Assembly (NCBI GenBank): GCA_036263655.1
Contig: DATAGP010000045.1
Span: 62,001-126,000, forward strand
Reading direction: 5' to 3'
DNA: 64,000 nucleotides
Source: Schlegelella_A sp036263655
Lineage (GTDB): Bacteria > Pseudomonadota > Gammaproteobacteria > Burkholderiales > Burkholderiaceae_C
The notes under the pieces are model-generated. The model saw nothing but the letters and a program-made list of their open reading frames with translations, did no database searches and was not told the origin of the DNA. How positions within the stretch are numbered: the stretch's first letter is position 1; each line of letters begins with the position of its first letter. This document shows, piece by piece, positions 17,364 to 26,118 of this stretch. The translations under genes were made by a program, and so were the position numbers.

Positions 17364-18872
17364 TCACTCGACGTCTTGGAAGGCGACTTCGCGCTTCTTG
17401 CGGATCGCCGGCAGGGTGACGATCACGATCATCAGCAGCGCCGCGCCGAGCAGCCCGGCGGAGAGCGGACGCGAGACGAACGTGCTCCAGTCGCCGCGCG
17501 ACAGCAGCAGGGCACGGCGGAGGTTCTCCTCCATCATCGGCCCGAGGATGAAGCCGAGCAGCAGCGGCGCCGGCTCGCAGCTCAGCTTGTAGAAGAGGTA
17601 GCCGACGACCGCGAAGATGGCCGTCATGAAGACGTCGAAGCTGCTGTTGTTGAGCGAGTAGACGCCGATGCAGCAGAACAGGGTGATCGCGGGGAAGAGG
17701 AATCGATACGGCACCGTCAGCAGCTTGATCCAGATCCCGATCAGCGGCAGGTTCAGGATGATGAGCATCAGGTTGCCGACCCACATCGAGGCGATCAGGC
17801 CCCAGAACAGCTGCGGGTTGCTGGTCATCACCTGCGGGCCGGGCTGGATTCCCTTGATGGTCATCGCGCCGACCATCAGCGCCATCACCGCGTTCGGCGG
17901 GATGCCGAGGGTGAGCATCGGGATGAACGAGGTCTGCGCCCCGGCGTTGTTGGCGCTCTCGGGACCGGCGACGCCGCGAATGTCGCCCTTGCCGAATCGG
18001 CCGGAGGCGCCCGCGATCTTCTTCTCCATCGTGTAGGCGGCGAACGCCGACAGCAGCGCGCCGCCTCCCGGCAGCACCCCCAGCATGGAGCCGAGCGCCG
18101 TGCCCCGGACCACCGCCGGCCAGGCATCATGGAAATCCTGCTTGGTCGGCCACAGGCCTTTCACTTCCTTGGTGAAGACCTCGCGATTGGCCGCCGGCTG
18201 GCCGAGGTTGGCGATGATCTCGCCGAAGCCGAACACGCCCATGGCGATGGTGACGAAGCCGATGCCATCGGTCAGCTGGGGGATGTCGAAGCTGTAGCGG
18301 GCGGTGCCCGAGATCACGTCGGTGTTGATCTGCGCCAGCAGCAGGCCGAGGATGATCATGGCGATGGCCTTGATCAGCGAGCCCGACGCGAGCACCACGG
18401 CGCCGATCAGGCCCAGCACCATGAGCGAGAAGTACTCGGCGGGGCCGAACTTGAACGCGAGTTCCGTCAGCGGCGGTGCGAACGCGGCGATGACGATCGT
18501 GCCGACGCAGCCGGCGAAGAACGAGCCGAGGCCCGCCGCGGCGAGGGCGGCGCCTGCCCTGCCCTGGCGGGCCATCTGGTAGCCGTCGATCGCCGTGACC
18601 ACCGAGGCCGACTCCCCGGGGACGTTGATCAGGATCGCCGTCGTCGAGCCGCCGTACTGCGAGCCGTAGTAGATGCCCGCGAGCATGATGAGCGCCGGCG
18701 TGGCGTCGAGCGCGTAGGTCGTCGGCAGCAGCATGGCGATCGTCGCCACCGGACCCAGGCCTGGGAGCACGCCGACCAGCGTGCCGAGCAGCGTGCCCAT
18801 GAACGCGTAGAGCAGGTTCGTCGCCGTGAACGCGACGCTGAAGCCGATACCCAGGTTGTGCAGGAGATCCAT
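17364..18872 (-). CDS. tctA: Tripartite tricarboxylate transporter, large permease TctA
   Basis: A 502-residue inner-membrane protein with about 11-12 hydrophobic segments. It contains the TctA family blocks GVLPGLGPVATIAMLLP, LAGIYYGSQYGGSTTAILINVPGE and GIPPNAVMALMVGAM. It forms the ion-coupled channel of TTT transporters, normally receiving a tricarboxylate, dicarboxylate or aromatic acid from a periplasmic TctC. It lies 41 bases after tctB. No tctC gene is in the window, so the solute receptor must be encoded elsewhere, as is common in Burkholderiales with expanded TctC families. Confidence 0.95.
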   Translation of the reverse strand: MDLLHNLGIGFSVAFTATNLLYAFMGTLLGTLVGVLPGLGPVATIAMLLPTTYALDATPALIMLAGIYYGSQYGGSTTAILINVPGESASVVTAIDGYQMARQGRAGAALAAAGLGSFFAGCVGTIVIAAFAPPLTELAFKFGPAEYFSLMVLGLIGAVVLASGSLIKAIAMIILGLLLAQINTDVISGTARYSFDIPQLTDGIGFVTIAMGVFGFGEIIANLGQPAANREVFTKEVKGLWPTKQDFHDAWPAVVRGTALGSMLGVLPGGGALLSAFAAYTMEKKIAGASGRFGKGDIRGVAGPESANNAGAQTSFIPMLTLGIPPNAVMALMVGAMTIKGIQPGPQVMTSNPQLFWGLIASMWVGNLMLIILNLPLIGIWIKLLTVPYRFLFPAITLFCCIGVYSLNNSSFDVFMTAIFAVVGYLFYKLSCEPAPLLLGFILGPMMEENLRRALLLSRGDWSTFVSRPLSAGLLGAALLMIVIVTLPAIRKKREVAFQDVE

Positions 18873-18913
18873 GCGGATGCGTCAGTTCGGGCGACGAGGA
18901 GCGAGCCGACGCG

Positions 18914-19432
18914 TCAGCGCGCGAACCACGGCCAGACGGGAATGGTGAGCTTGAGGCCCAGGATGAAGATCCCCCACGAGGCGGCGGTGAGCACGACGGC
19001 ACTGACCAGCACTCCCCGCCAGCGGAACTCGTCGCCGGCCAGGCTGGTGACGATGATGAGGACCGGGACGGTGAGGAGCAGCCCGAGCGGCTCCAGCATC
19101 AGGCCGAAGACGGCGATCGCAAGGACGATCACTACCAGCGGACGCCACGCGAAGCTGCCGATGCGATCGCCGCCGACGCTCTCGATGGTCAGCGACTTGA
19201 ACAGGACGATGGCACCCAGGATCGCCACCATGACGCTGAGCCCCAGGGGAAAGTAGCCCGCACCGGGATGCGCCGAGAGTTGGGTGAAGCGGGCGTAGAA
19301 GCTGGTGGCGCAGGGGCTCTGCGGAGGGCAGGCCGGGCCCATGCTGTAGTTCATGGCCCCGATCGCGAAGCCGGCCCCGATGGCGATGAACATCAGGCCG
19401 GCCCAGAAGTCGCGCTCGCTCTTGATCTTCAA
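18914..19432 (-). CDS. tctB: Tripartite tricarboxylate transporter, small permease TctB
   Basis: A 172-residue membrane protein with four hydrophobic helices, the small subunit of a TTT transporter. The N-terminus KIKSERDFWAGLMFIAIG is the family signature. I start at the TTG at 19432 because GGAG lies six bases upstream and the product then begins exactly at KIKS. ATG 19468 and an upstream in-frame codon at 19486 would add 12 and 18 residues of unlikely sequence. It is the first gene of the tctB-tctA-ggt-eamA-SDR operon. Confidence 0.88.
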   Translation of the reverse strand: MKIKSERDFWAGLMFIAIGAGFAIGAMNYSMGPACPPQSPCATSFYARFTQLSAHPGAGYFPLGLSVMVAILGAIVLFKSLTIESVGGDRIGSFAWRPLVVIVLAIAVFGLMLEPLGLLLTVPVLIIVTSLAGDEFRWRGVLVSAVVLTAASWGIFILGLKLTIPVWPWFAR

Positions 19433-19531
19433 CAGGGACTCCGCCGGATCGGCTGCAAAGAAAACCATTCTAGGCAGGCACCCCAACCGGCCATGTCTGG
19501 TTTACACCGACGGCTAGCCGCCTGCCAACCG

Positions 19532-21457
19532 CTACTCCCAGGCGGGCGTGGCGCGCAGCACTTCGTCGAGCGTGGTCACCCCTTCGGCGACCTTCATCGC
19601 ACCGGCGAGGCGCAGGGGTCGAAGCCCGTCCTGCAAGGCCTGAGCGCGCAGCTTGGCTTCGTCGCAGGTCGGCTGGATGGAGGCCCGTGCGGCATCGCTG
19701 ACGGTGAGGAGCTCGAACAGACCGGCGCGCCCGCGGTAGCCGGTCATGCGGCACTCGAGGCAGCCGACGGCCTTGCACGGCCGGACGCCGCCGTTCAGGC
19801 GCCACGGCTTGACGACCTCGTGCAGCGTCTCGCGCGTGACCTCCTCGTCGGGCACCTTGCACGACGGGCACAAGGTGCGGACGAGCCGCTGGGCCAGCAC
19901 GCCGATGAGAGTCGAGCCGATGAGGTACGGCGCCACGCCCAGGTCGTTCAGGCGGGTGATCGCCGAGGCCGAGTCGTTGGTGTGCAGCGTGCTGAAGACG
20001 AGGTGGCCCGTGAGCGACGCCTGGATGGCCATGTCGGCGGTCTGCAGGTCGCGGATCTCGCCGACCATGATGATGTCCGGGTCCTGCCGCATCAGCGACC
20101 GCAGCCCTTCGGCAAAGTTGAGGTCGATCAGCGGCTGCACCTGCGTCTGGTTGAACGCCGGCTGGATCATCTCGATCGGGTCCTCGATGGTGCAGACGTT
20201 GACCTCGTCGGTCGCGAGGCGCCGCAGCGTCGAGTAGAGCGTCGTCGTCTTGCCGGAGCCGGTCGGGCCCGTCACGAGGATGATCCCGTGCGGCTTCGCG
20301 ACGAGCTGCTCCCAGCGCCGACCGTCGTGGCTGCCGAAGCCGAGGCTCTCGAGCGTCTTGACGGTCGTGTCCGGATCGAAGATCCGCATCACCATCTTTT
20401 CGCCGAAGGCAGTGGGCAGCGTCGACAGGCGCATCTCGACCTCGTCGCCTGCCGGATTCCTGACCTTGATGCGGCCGTCGAGCGGGCGCCTGCGCTCGAC
20501 CACGTCCATGCGGCCGAGCAGCTTGACGCGCGCGATCATCGCGCTCATCACGCCGGGCGGCAGCTGGTAGACGGTGTGCATCACGCCATCGATGCGGAAG
20601 CGGATGACGCTCCGCTCGCGGCGCGGCTCGAGGTGGATGTCGGACGCGCGCTGGTCGAAGGCGTATTGCCACAGCCAGTCGACGACCTGGATGACGCCGC
20701 TGTCGTTGGCATCGAGCTGCTTGCTCGACTTGCCGAGCTCGACGAGCTGCTCGAAGTTGGCTAGCGCCGCCGACTCGCCCATCTTCGTCGCGTTGCGCAC
20801 CGAGCGCGAGAGCGCATAGAACTCGGTCGTGTAGCGGGCGATGTCGATGGGGTTGACGATCACCAGGCGGACCGTGCGCTTGGTGTGCGCCTCGATCTCC
20901 GGGACCCAGGCGACGTCGAGCGGCTCGCAGGTCGCGATCGTCACCTCGCTGACGCCGAAGGTGAGCGGCAGCGCGTGCCGCCGCTCCGCGTAGTTGATCG
21001 ACATGACGTCGGCGACGCGGCCGACGTCGACGCGCAGCGGGTCGATCCGGACATAGGGCAGCTTCGCCCGCGTGGCCAGCCACTCGGTCAGCGTCTCGGC
21101 GTCGAGCACCTTGCCGTCGCCGACGCGCGTCAGCCCGGCGCTGCCGATGCGCACGAGCGGATGCTGCGCGCTGTTGCCACCGGCGAAGCGGTGCGCCGTG
21201 CGGTCGACGTCCTCCGCCGAAAGGATCTTGTCCTCGCGCAGCCAGGCCAGCACGATGCGCCAGGTGAGCTTGCCGGAAGGGACCGCCGCGAGCGTCAGGT
21301 CGGTGGAGGGGAACGCCGAGCCGCGCGTGATGGTCGAGCGCTCCGCCGGTGTCTCGGGCGTCGACAAGGGAGCCGGCGAGGTGACGCGCTCGAGCTGGCG
21401 CACGCCCGATCCGGCAGGCGGCTTCGACAGATCGGGGGGCGCGCTCTTGGTCTTCAT
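19532..21457 (-). CDS. GspE/PilB-type secretion ATPase (orphan)
   Basis: A 641-residue AAA-type traffic ATPase of the type II secretion / type IV pilus family. The N-terminal GspE-N domain is followed by the RASDIHLEPR block. Then come Walker A GPTGSGKTTTLYS (about residue 397), the Asp box TIEDPIE, Walker B SLMRQDPDIIMVGEIRD, and the C-terminal zinc motif CPSC ... CKAVGCLEC. It would power pseudopilus assembly at the inner membrane. No other gsp or pil core genes adjoin it. The start overlaps the spermidine-synthase-like gene by four bases, so it is translationally coupled to an unrelated-looking partner. The extended N-terminus is Pro/Ser-rich. Confidence 0.9.
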   Translation of the reverse strand: MKTKSAPPDLSKPPAGSGVRQLERVTSPAPLSTPETPAERSTITRGSAFPSTDLTLAAVPSGKLTWRIVLAWLREDKILSAEDVDRTAHRFAGGNSAQHPLVRIGSAGLTRVGDGKVLDAETLTEWLATRAKLPYVRIDPLRVDVGRVADVMSINYAERRHALPLTFGVSEVTIATCEPLDVAWVPEIEAHTKRTVRLVIVNPIDIARYTTEFYALSRSVRNATKMGESAALANFEQLVELGKSSKQLDANDSGVIQVVDWLWQYAFDQRASDIHLEPRRERSVIRFRIDGVMHTVYQLPPGVMSAMIARVKLLGRMDVVERRRPLDGRIKVRNPAGDEVEMRLSTLPTAFGEKMVMRIFDPDTTVKTLESLGFGSHDGRRWEQLVAKPHGIILVTGPTGSGKTTTLYSTLRRLATDEVNVCTIEDPIEMIQPAFNQTQVQPLIDLNFAEGLRSLMRQDPDIIMVGEIRDLQTADMAIQASLTGHLVFSTLHTNDSASAITRLNDLGVAPYLIGSTLIGVLAQRLVRTLCPSCKVPDEEVTRETLHEVVKPWRLNGGVRPCKAVGCLECRMTGYRGRAGLFELLTVSDAARASIQPTCDEAKLRAQALQDGLRPLRLAGAMKVAEGVTTLDEVLRATPAWE

Positions 21458-22248
21458 GCAGGCGGGAGATCCGGGAGGGGGGCCGGGTCCGGCTCCGGAT
21501 GGAGGCGCAACATGCGCAGCCACTTGCGGGCCGGCAGCTTGCATCGAGTTTGGATGTTTTCGGCACGCCGGGCAAGCTCGTCAAGGCCCGGGACCGTGAC
21601 ATGCTTCATCGCCAGGACCACGACGTTGCCCTCGCGCGTCGGCTTGAACTCGTGCACCGCGTCGGCGCCGAAGGCCGCGGCGATGCGCCGGCGGCTGCGC
21701 TCGAAGCTGGCATCGCGGCCGAAGAGGTTGACGGTCATCAGGCCGCCGTCGGCCAGCAGGGCTTGGCAGCCACGATAGAAGGCTTCGCTGTCGAGCACCG
21801 GGCTGGCCGCCTCGTGGTCGTAGAGATCCACGGCGAGCACGTCGGCGCTGCCGGCCCGCTCGACGTCCGCCACGAACTCGGCCGCATCGAGGGTCAGCAC
21901 CTCCAGCCCGTACGCTTGCACCGGGAGTCGAAACCACGTCCGGCAGGCGGCGACCACCTGCGGATTGATCTCGACGGCTGTCGTCCGCATGCCCAGGCTC
22001 AGGCAAAGCCGGGTGATCGCGGCGGCGCCGAGGCCGAGCTGCACCGCCCGCGCGCCGGCGAGGTTCGCAGGGTCGCAAAACAGCATCCAGGCCATCATCC
22101 GCTGCACGTACTCGAGCTCGATGACGAGCGGATCGTCGATCCGCATGGCGCCCTGGATCCAGGGCGTGTCGAGGTGCAGGTAGCGAACGCCGCGCGACTC
22201 CGAGATCGTCACCTCCGGCAGCTCGACCGCTCGCGAAGGCCGGCTCAT
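21454..22248 (-). CDS. Spermidine-synthase-like (spermine synthase fold) protein
   Basis: A 264-residue Rossmann-fold protein of the spermidine synthase/SAM-methyltransferase superfamily. The nucleotide-binding region reads AVQLGLGAAAITRLCLSLG near residue 75, followed by TTAVEINPQVV, LDAAEFV and DVLAVDLYDHE, in the order seen in polyamine aminopropyltransferases. The canonical GGGDG motif is GLGAA here. True aminopropyltransferase activity is therefore uncertain, and many such genes are annotated only as spermidine-synthase-like. It overlaps tatD upstream and the GspE-type gene downstream by ATGA overlaps of four bases. Confidence 0.78.
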   Translation of the reverse strand: MSRPSRAVELPEVTISESRGVRYLHLDTPWIQGAMRIDDPLVIELEYVQRMMAWMLFCDPANLAGARAVQLGLGAAAITRLCLSLGMRTTAVEINPQVVAACRTWFRLPVQAYGLEVLTLDAAEFVADVERAGSADVLAVDLYDHEAASPVLDSEAFYRGCQALLADGGLMTVNLFGRDASFERSRRRIAAAFGADAVHEFKPTREGNVVVLAMKHVTVPGLDELARRAENIQTRCKLPARKWLRMLRLHPEPDPAPLPDLPPA

Positions 22249-23078
22249 CCGCCGCACTCGTCGAGCGCCGCCAGGCGCGGAAGGCTGTCGCGCGCGTTGG
22301 CGGTGGTGGCGCGCGCCAGCAGGCCGGCGTCGATGCCGCGCAGCTGGGCCAGGCCGGCGCCGATCGCCGGAAGCTCGGCCGATTCGTTGCGCATGGTGGC
22401 GCCGGCCGAACGGGCAGCCGCCGTGCGATAGAGCCATTGCGGCGGAATGTCCGGCGAGTCGGTCTCCATCACGATCGAGTCGAGGGGAACGGCGGCGGCG
22501 ACGCGGCGGATGCGCAAGGCGCGATCGAAGGTCAGCGCACCGCCGAAGCCGAGGCGCAGGCCGAGCTCCCGGAAGGCGTCGGCCTGCTGCTCGCTGCCGT
22601 TGAAGGCATGGGCAATGCCGCGGCGCACCCGGCTCGCGCGCAGATGCTTCAGCACGACGTCGACGGAGCGACGCACGTGCAGCAGCACGGGCAGGTCGAA
22701 TTCGGCGGCGAGCTTCAGCTGGGCTGTCAGGAACGCGGCCTGCCGATCCCGGTCGAGCCCCGGAACGAAGTGGTCGAGGCCGATCTCGCCCACGGCGACG
22801 AGTCGGGCATCGTCGGCGTGCGCCGCCAGGGCCTGCCGCAGCAGCGGCAGGTCGGCGTGGCGGGCGGCGTCGGTGCACATCGGATGGATGCCCAGGGCAT
22901 AGGCCAGGCCGTGTCGATGCGCCAGCTCGCGCACCCTCGCGAAATTGCCCGCGTCCACGGCGGGGAGAACGATCTGCTGCACGCCCGCGGCACGGGCCCG
23001 TTCCACCACGGCATCGCGATCGCCCTCGAACTCGGCCGCGTCGAGGTGGCAATGGGTGTCGATCCACACACTCGGCAT
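22245..23078 (-). CDS. tatD: TatD-family metal-dependent hydrolase
   Basis: A 277-residue TIM-barrel metallohydrolase with 3'-5' DNA exonuclease activity in characterised relatives. The metal-binding IDTHCHLD motif is at residues 6-13, GEIGLDHF near residue 94 supplies the bridging Glu, LLHVRRS gives another His, and METDSPDIPP near residue 215 has the catalytic Asp. ATG 23078 is the only start preserving the first metal motif. It heads a three-gene minus-strand unit and is divergent from the serine protease gene, from which 81 bases separate it. Confidence 0.9.
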   Translation of the reverse strand: MPSVWIDTHCHLDAAEFEGDRDAVVERARAAGVQQIVLPAVDAGNFARVRELAHRHGLAYALGIHPMCTDAARHADLPLLRQALAAHADDARLVAVGEIGLDHFVPGLDRDRQAAFLTAQLKLAAEFDLPVLLHVRRSVDVVLKHLRASRVRRGIAHAFNGSEQQADAFRELGLRLGFGGALTFDRALRIRRVAAAVPLDSIVMETDSPDIPPQWLYRTAAARSAGATMRNESAELPAIGAGLAQLRGIDAGLLARATTANARDSLPRLAALDECGG

Positions 23079-23159
23079 GATGCCTGCTTGGTGCAGCGTA
23101 CCCCGGCTGTGACAGGTCACGGCCGCCGTGCTACCGTTGCATCGACTCGGGTGCCCACC

Positions 23160-24095
23160 ATGAAACGTGTTCCGCTTTACAGCCGTTCGCGACGGCCTGA
23201 CGACGATCCTCCGCCGGTTGCGGAAGTGCCCGCCGAGGGTGCGCCGACGGTGTTGCAGCAGCCCGCCGACAAGCGCTCGCGCCTCCGGCAGGGGTTGCTG
23301 CGCAACGAGCGCCGGCTCTGGGGGCTGGCCGTCCTCGGGCTGCTCGCCGCGTTCTGGCTGCTCAACCCGACGCTCGTGCCCAAGGCACCGCTCACCATGG
23401 AGCAGATCGACGCCGGGATCCGCCAGTCGATCGAGGAAAAGCCGCTGGTGTCGCCGGCGGCGCGCGCCTACGACGCGATCATCCCGTCGGTGGTCCGGGT
23501 CATCGGCCTGATGACCGAGGGCGACGACGGCAACGACGACAAGGAGCAGGGCACGGTCGAGCGCGGCGTCGGCAGCGGCGTCGTCATCATCGACAACGGC
23601 ACCATCCTGACCAACCTGCACGTCGTGAGCGGCGCGAAGAAGATCCGGGTGACGTTCTCGAACGGCTCGGAGTCGGAGGCGGTGATCCTCAACACCCAGC
23701 CCGAGAACGACCTCGCCGTGCTGAGGGCGCGCACCATTCCCGACGATCTCGAGGCCGCGACGATGCGCTCGACCGGCGACCTCTCGCCGGGCGACCAGGT
23801 GATCGCCGTCGGCTTCCCCTTCGGCATCGGGCCCTCCGTCTCGTCGGGGATCGTCTCCGGGCTGAAGCGCCAGTTCCGGTCGCCGGACGGGCAGCAGATG
23901 CTCAGCAATCTGATCCAGTTCGATGCCGCCGCCAACCCCGGCAACTCGGGCGGCCCGCTGGTCACGATGGACGGCGAGGTCGTCGGCATCGTCACGGCGA
24001 TCCTGAACCCGAACCGCCAGCGCGTCTTCATCGGCATCGGCTTCGCCGTGCCGATCGAGAACGCCGCCGCGGCGGCCGGCCTGCCGCCCTTCTGA
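23160..24095 (+). CDS. Membrane-anchored trypsin-like serine protease (HtrA-like, no PDZ)
   Basis: A 311-residue S1C-type protease. An N-terminal cytoplasmic Arg-rich stretch is followed by one membrane helix (WGLAVLGLLAAFWLL, about residues 59-74), so the protease domain faces the periplasm. The catalytic triad is visible as His154 (TNLHVV), Asp184 (ENDLAVL) and Ser263 (NPGNSGGPL). DegP/DegS relatives continue with one or two PDZ domains; this protein stops about 48 residues after the active Ser and has none. It precedes the MoxR gene by 29 bases and may belong to the same transcript. Confidence 0.88.
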   Translation: MKRVPLYSRSRRPDDDPPPVAEVPAEGAPTVLQQPADKRSRLRQGLLRNERRLWGLAVLGLLAAFWLLNPTLVPKAPLTMEQIDAGIRQSIEEKPLVSPAARAYDAIIPSVVRVIGLMTEGDDGNDDKEQGTVERGVGSGVVIIDNGTILTNLHVVSGAKKIRVTFSNGSESEAVILNTQPENDLAVLRARTIPDDLEAATMRSTGDLSPGDQVIAVGFPFGIGPSVSSGIVSGLKRQFRSPDGQQMLSNLIQFDAAANPGNSGGPLVTMDGEVVGIVTAILNPNRQRVFIGIGFAVPIENAAAAAGLPPF

Positions 24096-24124
24096 TCTCC
24101 TCCGCCCTGACTGCGCCCACACCG

Positions 24125-25147
24125 ATGACCGACACCAAGACCATCTCCAGCGAAGCCGCCAACCTGATGGAGCGCGTGCTCTACGAGGTGAAGCGCGTGG
24201 TCGTCGGCCAGGACCACTTCCTCGAGCGCGTCATGGTGGCGGTGCTGGCGCAAGGCCACCTGCTGGTCGAGGGCGTTCCCGGCCTGGCCAAGACGCTGAC
24301 GGTGAAGACGCTGGCGCAGACCCTGCGCGGCACCTTCAAGCGGATCCAGTTCACGCCCGACCTGGTCCCGGCCGACCTCGTCGGCACCCGCATCTTCAAC
24401 CCGCGGACGGGCGAGTTCAGCACCTCGCTGGGGCCCGTCTTCACCCACCTCCTGCTCGCCGACGAGATCAACCGCGCCCCGGCCAAGGTGCAGAGCGCGC
24501 TGCTGGAGGTGATGCAGGAGCGGCAGGTGACGATCGCCGGCGAAACGCACAAGGTGCCGGAGCCCTTCCTCGTCATGGCGACGCAGAACCCGATCGAGAC
24601 CGAGGGCACCTATCCGCTCCCCGAGGCGCAGGTCGACCGCTTCATGATGAAGGTGCTGGTCGACTATCCGAGCGAGGACGAGGAATTCGTGATCGCGCAG
24701 CGCGTCACCGGAACGGCGGCGACGGTGAGCGCGGTGGCGAGCATGGGCCAGCTCGCCGAGCTGCAGCAGGAGTGCCGCAAGGTCTACGTCGACCCATCCC
24801 TGATGCAGTACGCCGTGCGGCTGGTCAGCGCAACGCGCCGCCCGGAGCGCTTCGACCTCGCCGACATGGCCAAGTACCTGACCTTCGGCGCGAGCCCGCG
24901 CGCGACCATCGGCCTCATCGAGGGCGCCCGCGCCCTCGCCTTCATGCGCGGCCGCAGCTATGCCCTGCCGGAGGACATGACCGGCCTCGTCGGCGACGTG
25001 ATGCGGCACCGGCTGGTCCTGTCGTACGAGGCGCTCGCCGACGGGCTGAACGCCGACGCCATCGTCGACCGGGTCATGAAGAAGATCCCCGTCCCTGACA
25101 AGCCGCTCGCGACCAGCGCGGCGGAAGCCGGCCATGGCCGAAGCTGA
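24125..25147 (+). CDS. MoxR-family AAA+ ATPase
   Basis: A 340-residue AAA+ chaperone of the MoxR group. Walker A is GVPGLAKT near residue 50, Walker B is LLADEINRAP near residue 114, and sensor 1 lies in MATQNPIE. The C-terminal lid has SPRATIGLIEGARALAF. MoxR proteins act with VWA proteins to mature metalloenzymes or envelope proteins. The next two genes encode exactly those partners (DUF58 and VWA), overlapping by 14 bases and then following at 7 bases. The client in this organism is unknown. Confidence 0.93.
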   Translation: MTDTKTISSEAANLMERVLYEVKRVVVGQDHFLERVMVAVLAQGHLLVEGVPGLAKTLTVKTLAQTLRGTFKRIQFTPDLVPADLVGTRIFNPRTGEFSTSLGPVFTHLLLADEINRAPAKVQSALLEVMQERQVTIAGETHKVPEPFLVMATQNPIETEGTYPLPEAQVDRFMMKVLVDYPSEDEEFVIAQRVTGTAATVSAVASMGQLAELQQECRKVYVDPSLMQYAVRLVSATRRPERFDLADMAKYLTFGASPRATIGLIEGARALAFMRGRSYALPEDMTGLVGDVMRHRLVLSYEALADGLNADAIVDRVMKKIPVPDKPLATSAAEAGHGRS

Positions 25148-26111
25148 GCGGGGGACCGCGCCGGTCGATGCAGAGAATTCCGAGGCGCTGCTCAAGCGCC
25201 TCGAGTGGACGGTCCTGCGCCGCCTGGACGGCCTGCTCCAGGGAGACCACCGGACGCTGATGCGCGGTGCCGGTCTCGACCTCGCCGACCTGCGCGAGTA
25301 CCAGCATCACGACGACGTCCGGCACATCGACTGGAACGTCACGGCGCGCCTGCAGCAGCCGTACGTCCGCCAGTTCACCGAGGACCGCGAGCTCTCGGCA
25401 TGGTTCCTGGTCGACCTCTCCGGAAGCGTCGACTTCGGCTCCAACCGCTTCACGAAGCGATCGATCGCGCGCGATTTCGTCGCCGTGCTGGCGCGCCTGC
25501 TCACCCGCCACGGCAACCGCGTCGGCGCCCTGCTCTACGGCAGCGACGTCGACACCGTGCTGCCGGCGCGCGGCGGCCGCCGCCACGTCCTCGAGCTCAT
25601 GAAGCGCATGGCGACGCGGCCGGCCGAAGCCGGCCCCGGAGCGACCGACCTCCGCACCCTCCTTCTCGCCGCACAGCGCACCATCAAGCGTCGGTCGACC
25701 TTGTTCATCGTCTCCGACTTCGTCAGCGCGCCCGGCTGGGAGAAGGCGCTCGGCCACCTCGCCCAGCGCCACGAGGTCACCGCCGTGCGCCTGTTCGACG
25801 CTCTCGAAATGGACCTGCCGGACATCGGCCTGATCACGATGCGCGACGCCGAGACCGGCGAGCAGCTGCTGGTCGACACCCACAACGCCGCCTTCCGCAA
25901 GCGCTTCAAGGCCGCTGCCGAACGGCGCGAGGGCGAGCTCCGCGAAGGGCTGGCCCGGGCCGGCGTCGACACGCTCGAGCTGGCCACCGACGACGACCTC
26001 GTCGACTCCATCCTGCGCTTTGCCGACCTGAAGAAGCAGCGCAGCCGCCTCGCCAACTGGAGCGGCCCGAAGCCGGGCGCGATGCGCCACATCCGGCCGG
26101 CTGCCGCCTGA
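25134..26111 (+). CDS. DUF58 domain-containing protein
   Basis: A 325-residue soluble protein with the DUF58 signature DLADLREYQHHDDVRHIDWNVTAR around residues 45-68, followed by a degenerate von Willebrand A fold (WFLVDLSGSVDFG). No membrane helix is evident. DUF58 proteins occur between MoxR and VWA genes and probably bridge the ATPase to its VWA partner. Its start lies inside the moxR gene, and a VWA gene follows after seven bases, which indicates a single transcriptional and functional unit. Confidence 0.9.
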   Translation: MAEAERGTAPVDAENSEALLKRLEWTVLRRLDGLLQGDHRTLMRGAGLDLADLREYQHHDDVRHIDWNVTARLQQPYVRQFTEDRELSAWFLVDLSGSVDFGSNRFTKRSIARDFVAVLARLLTRHGNRVGALLYGSDVDTVLPARGGRRHVLELMKRMATRPAEAGPGATDLRTLLLAAQRTIKRRSTLFIVSDFVSAPGWEKALGHLAQRHEVTAVRLFDALEMDLPDIGLITMRDAETGEQLLVDTHNAAFRKRFKAAAERREGELREGLARAGVDTLELATDDDLVDSILRFADLKKQRSRLANWSGPKPGAMRHIRPAAA

Positions 26112-26118
26112 GGGCACC

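Noticed and set aside
15853..17592. 579-residue plus-strand open frame opposite ggt
   Set aside because: No recognisable motif; ggt on the other strand is a clear family member with intact active site.
19433..19531. Promoter for tctB around TAGAAT at 19469-19474
   Set aside because: The hexamer is good, but no -35 lies at proper distance; it was used only as weak support for the TTG 19432 start.
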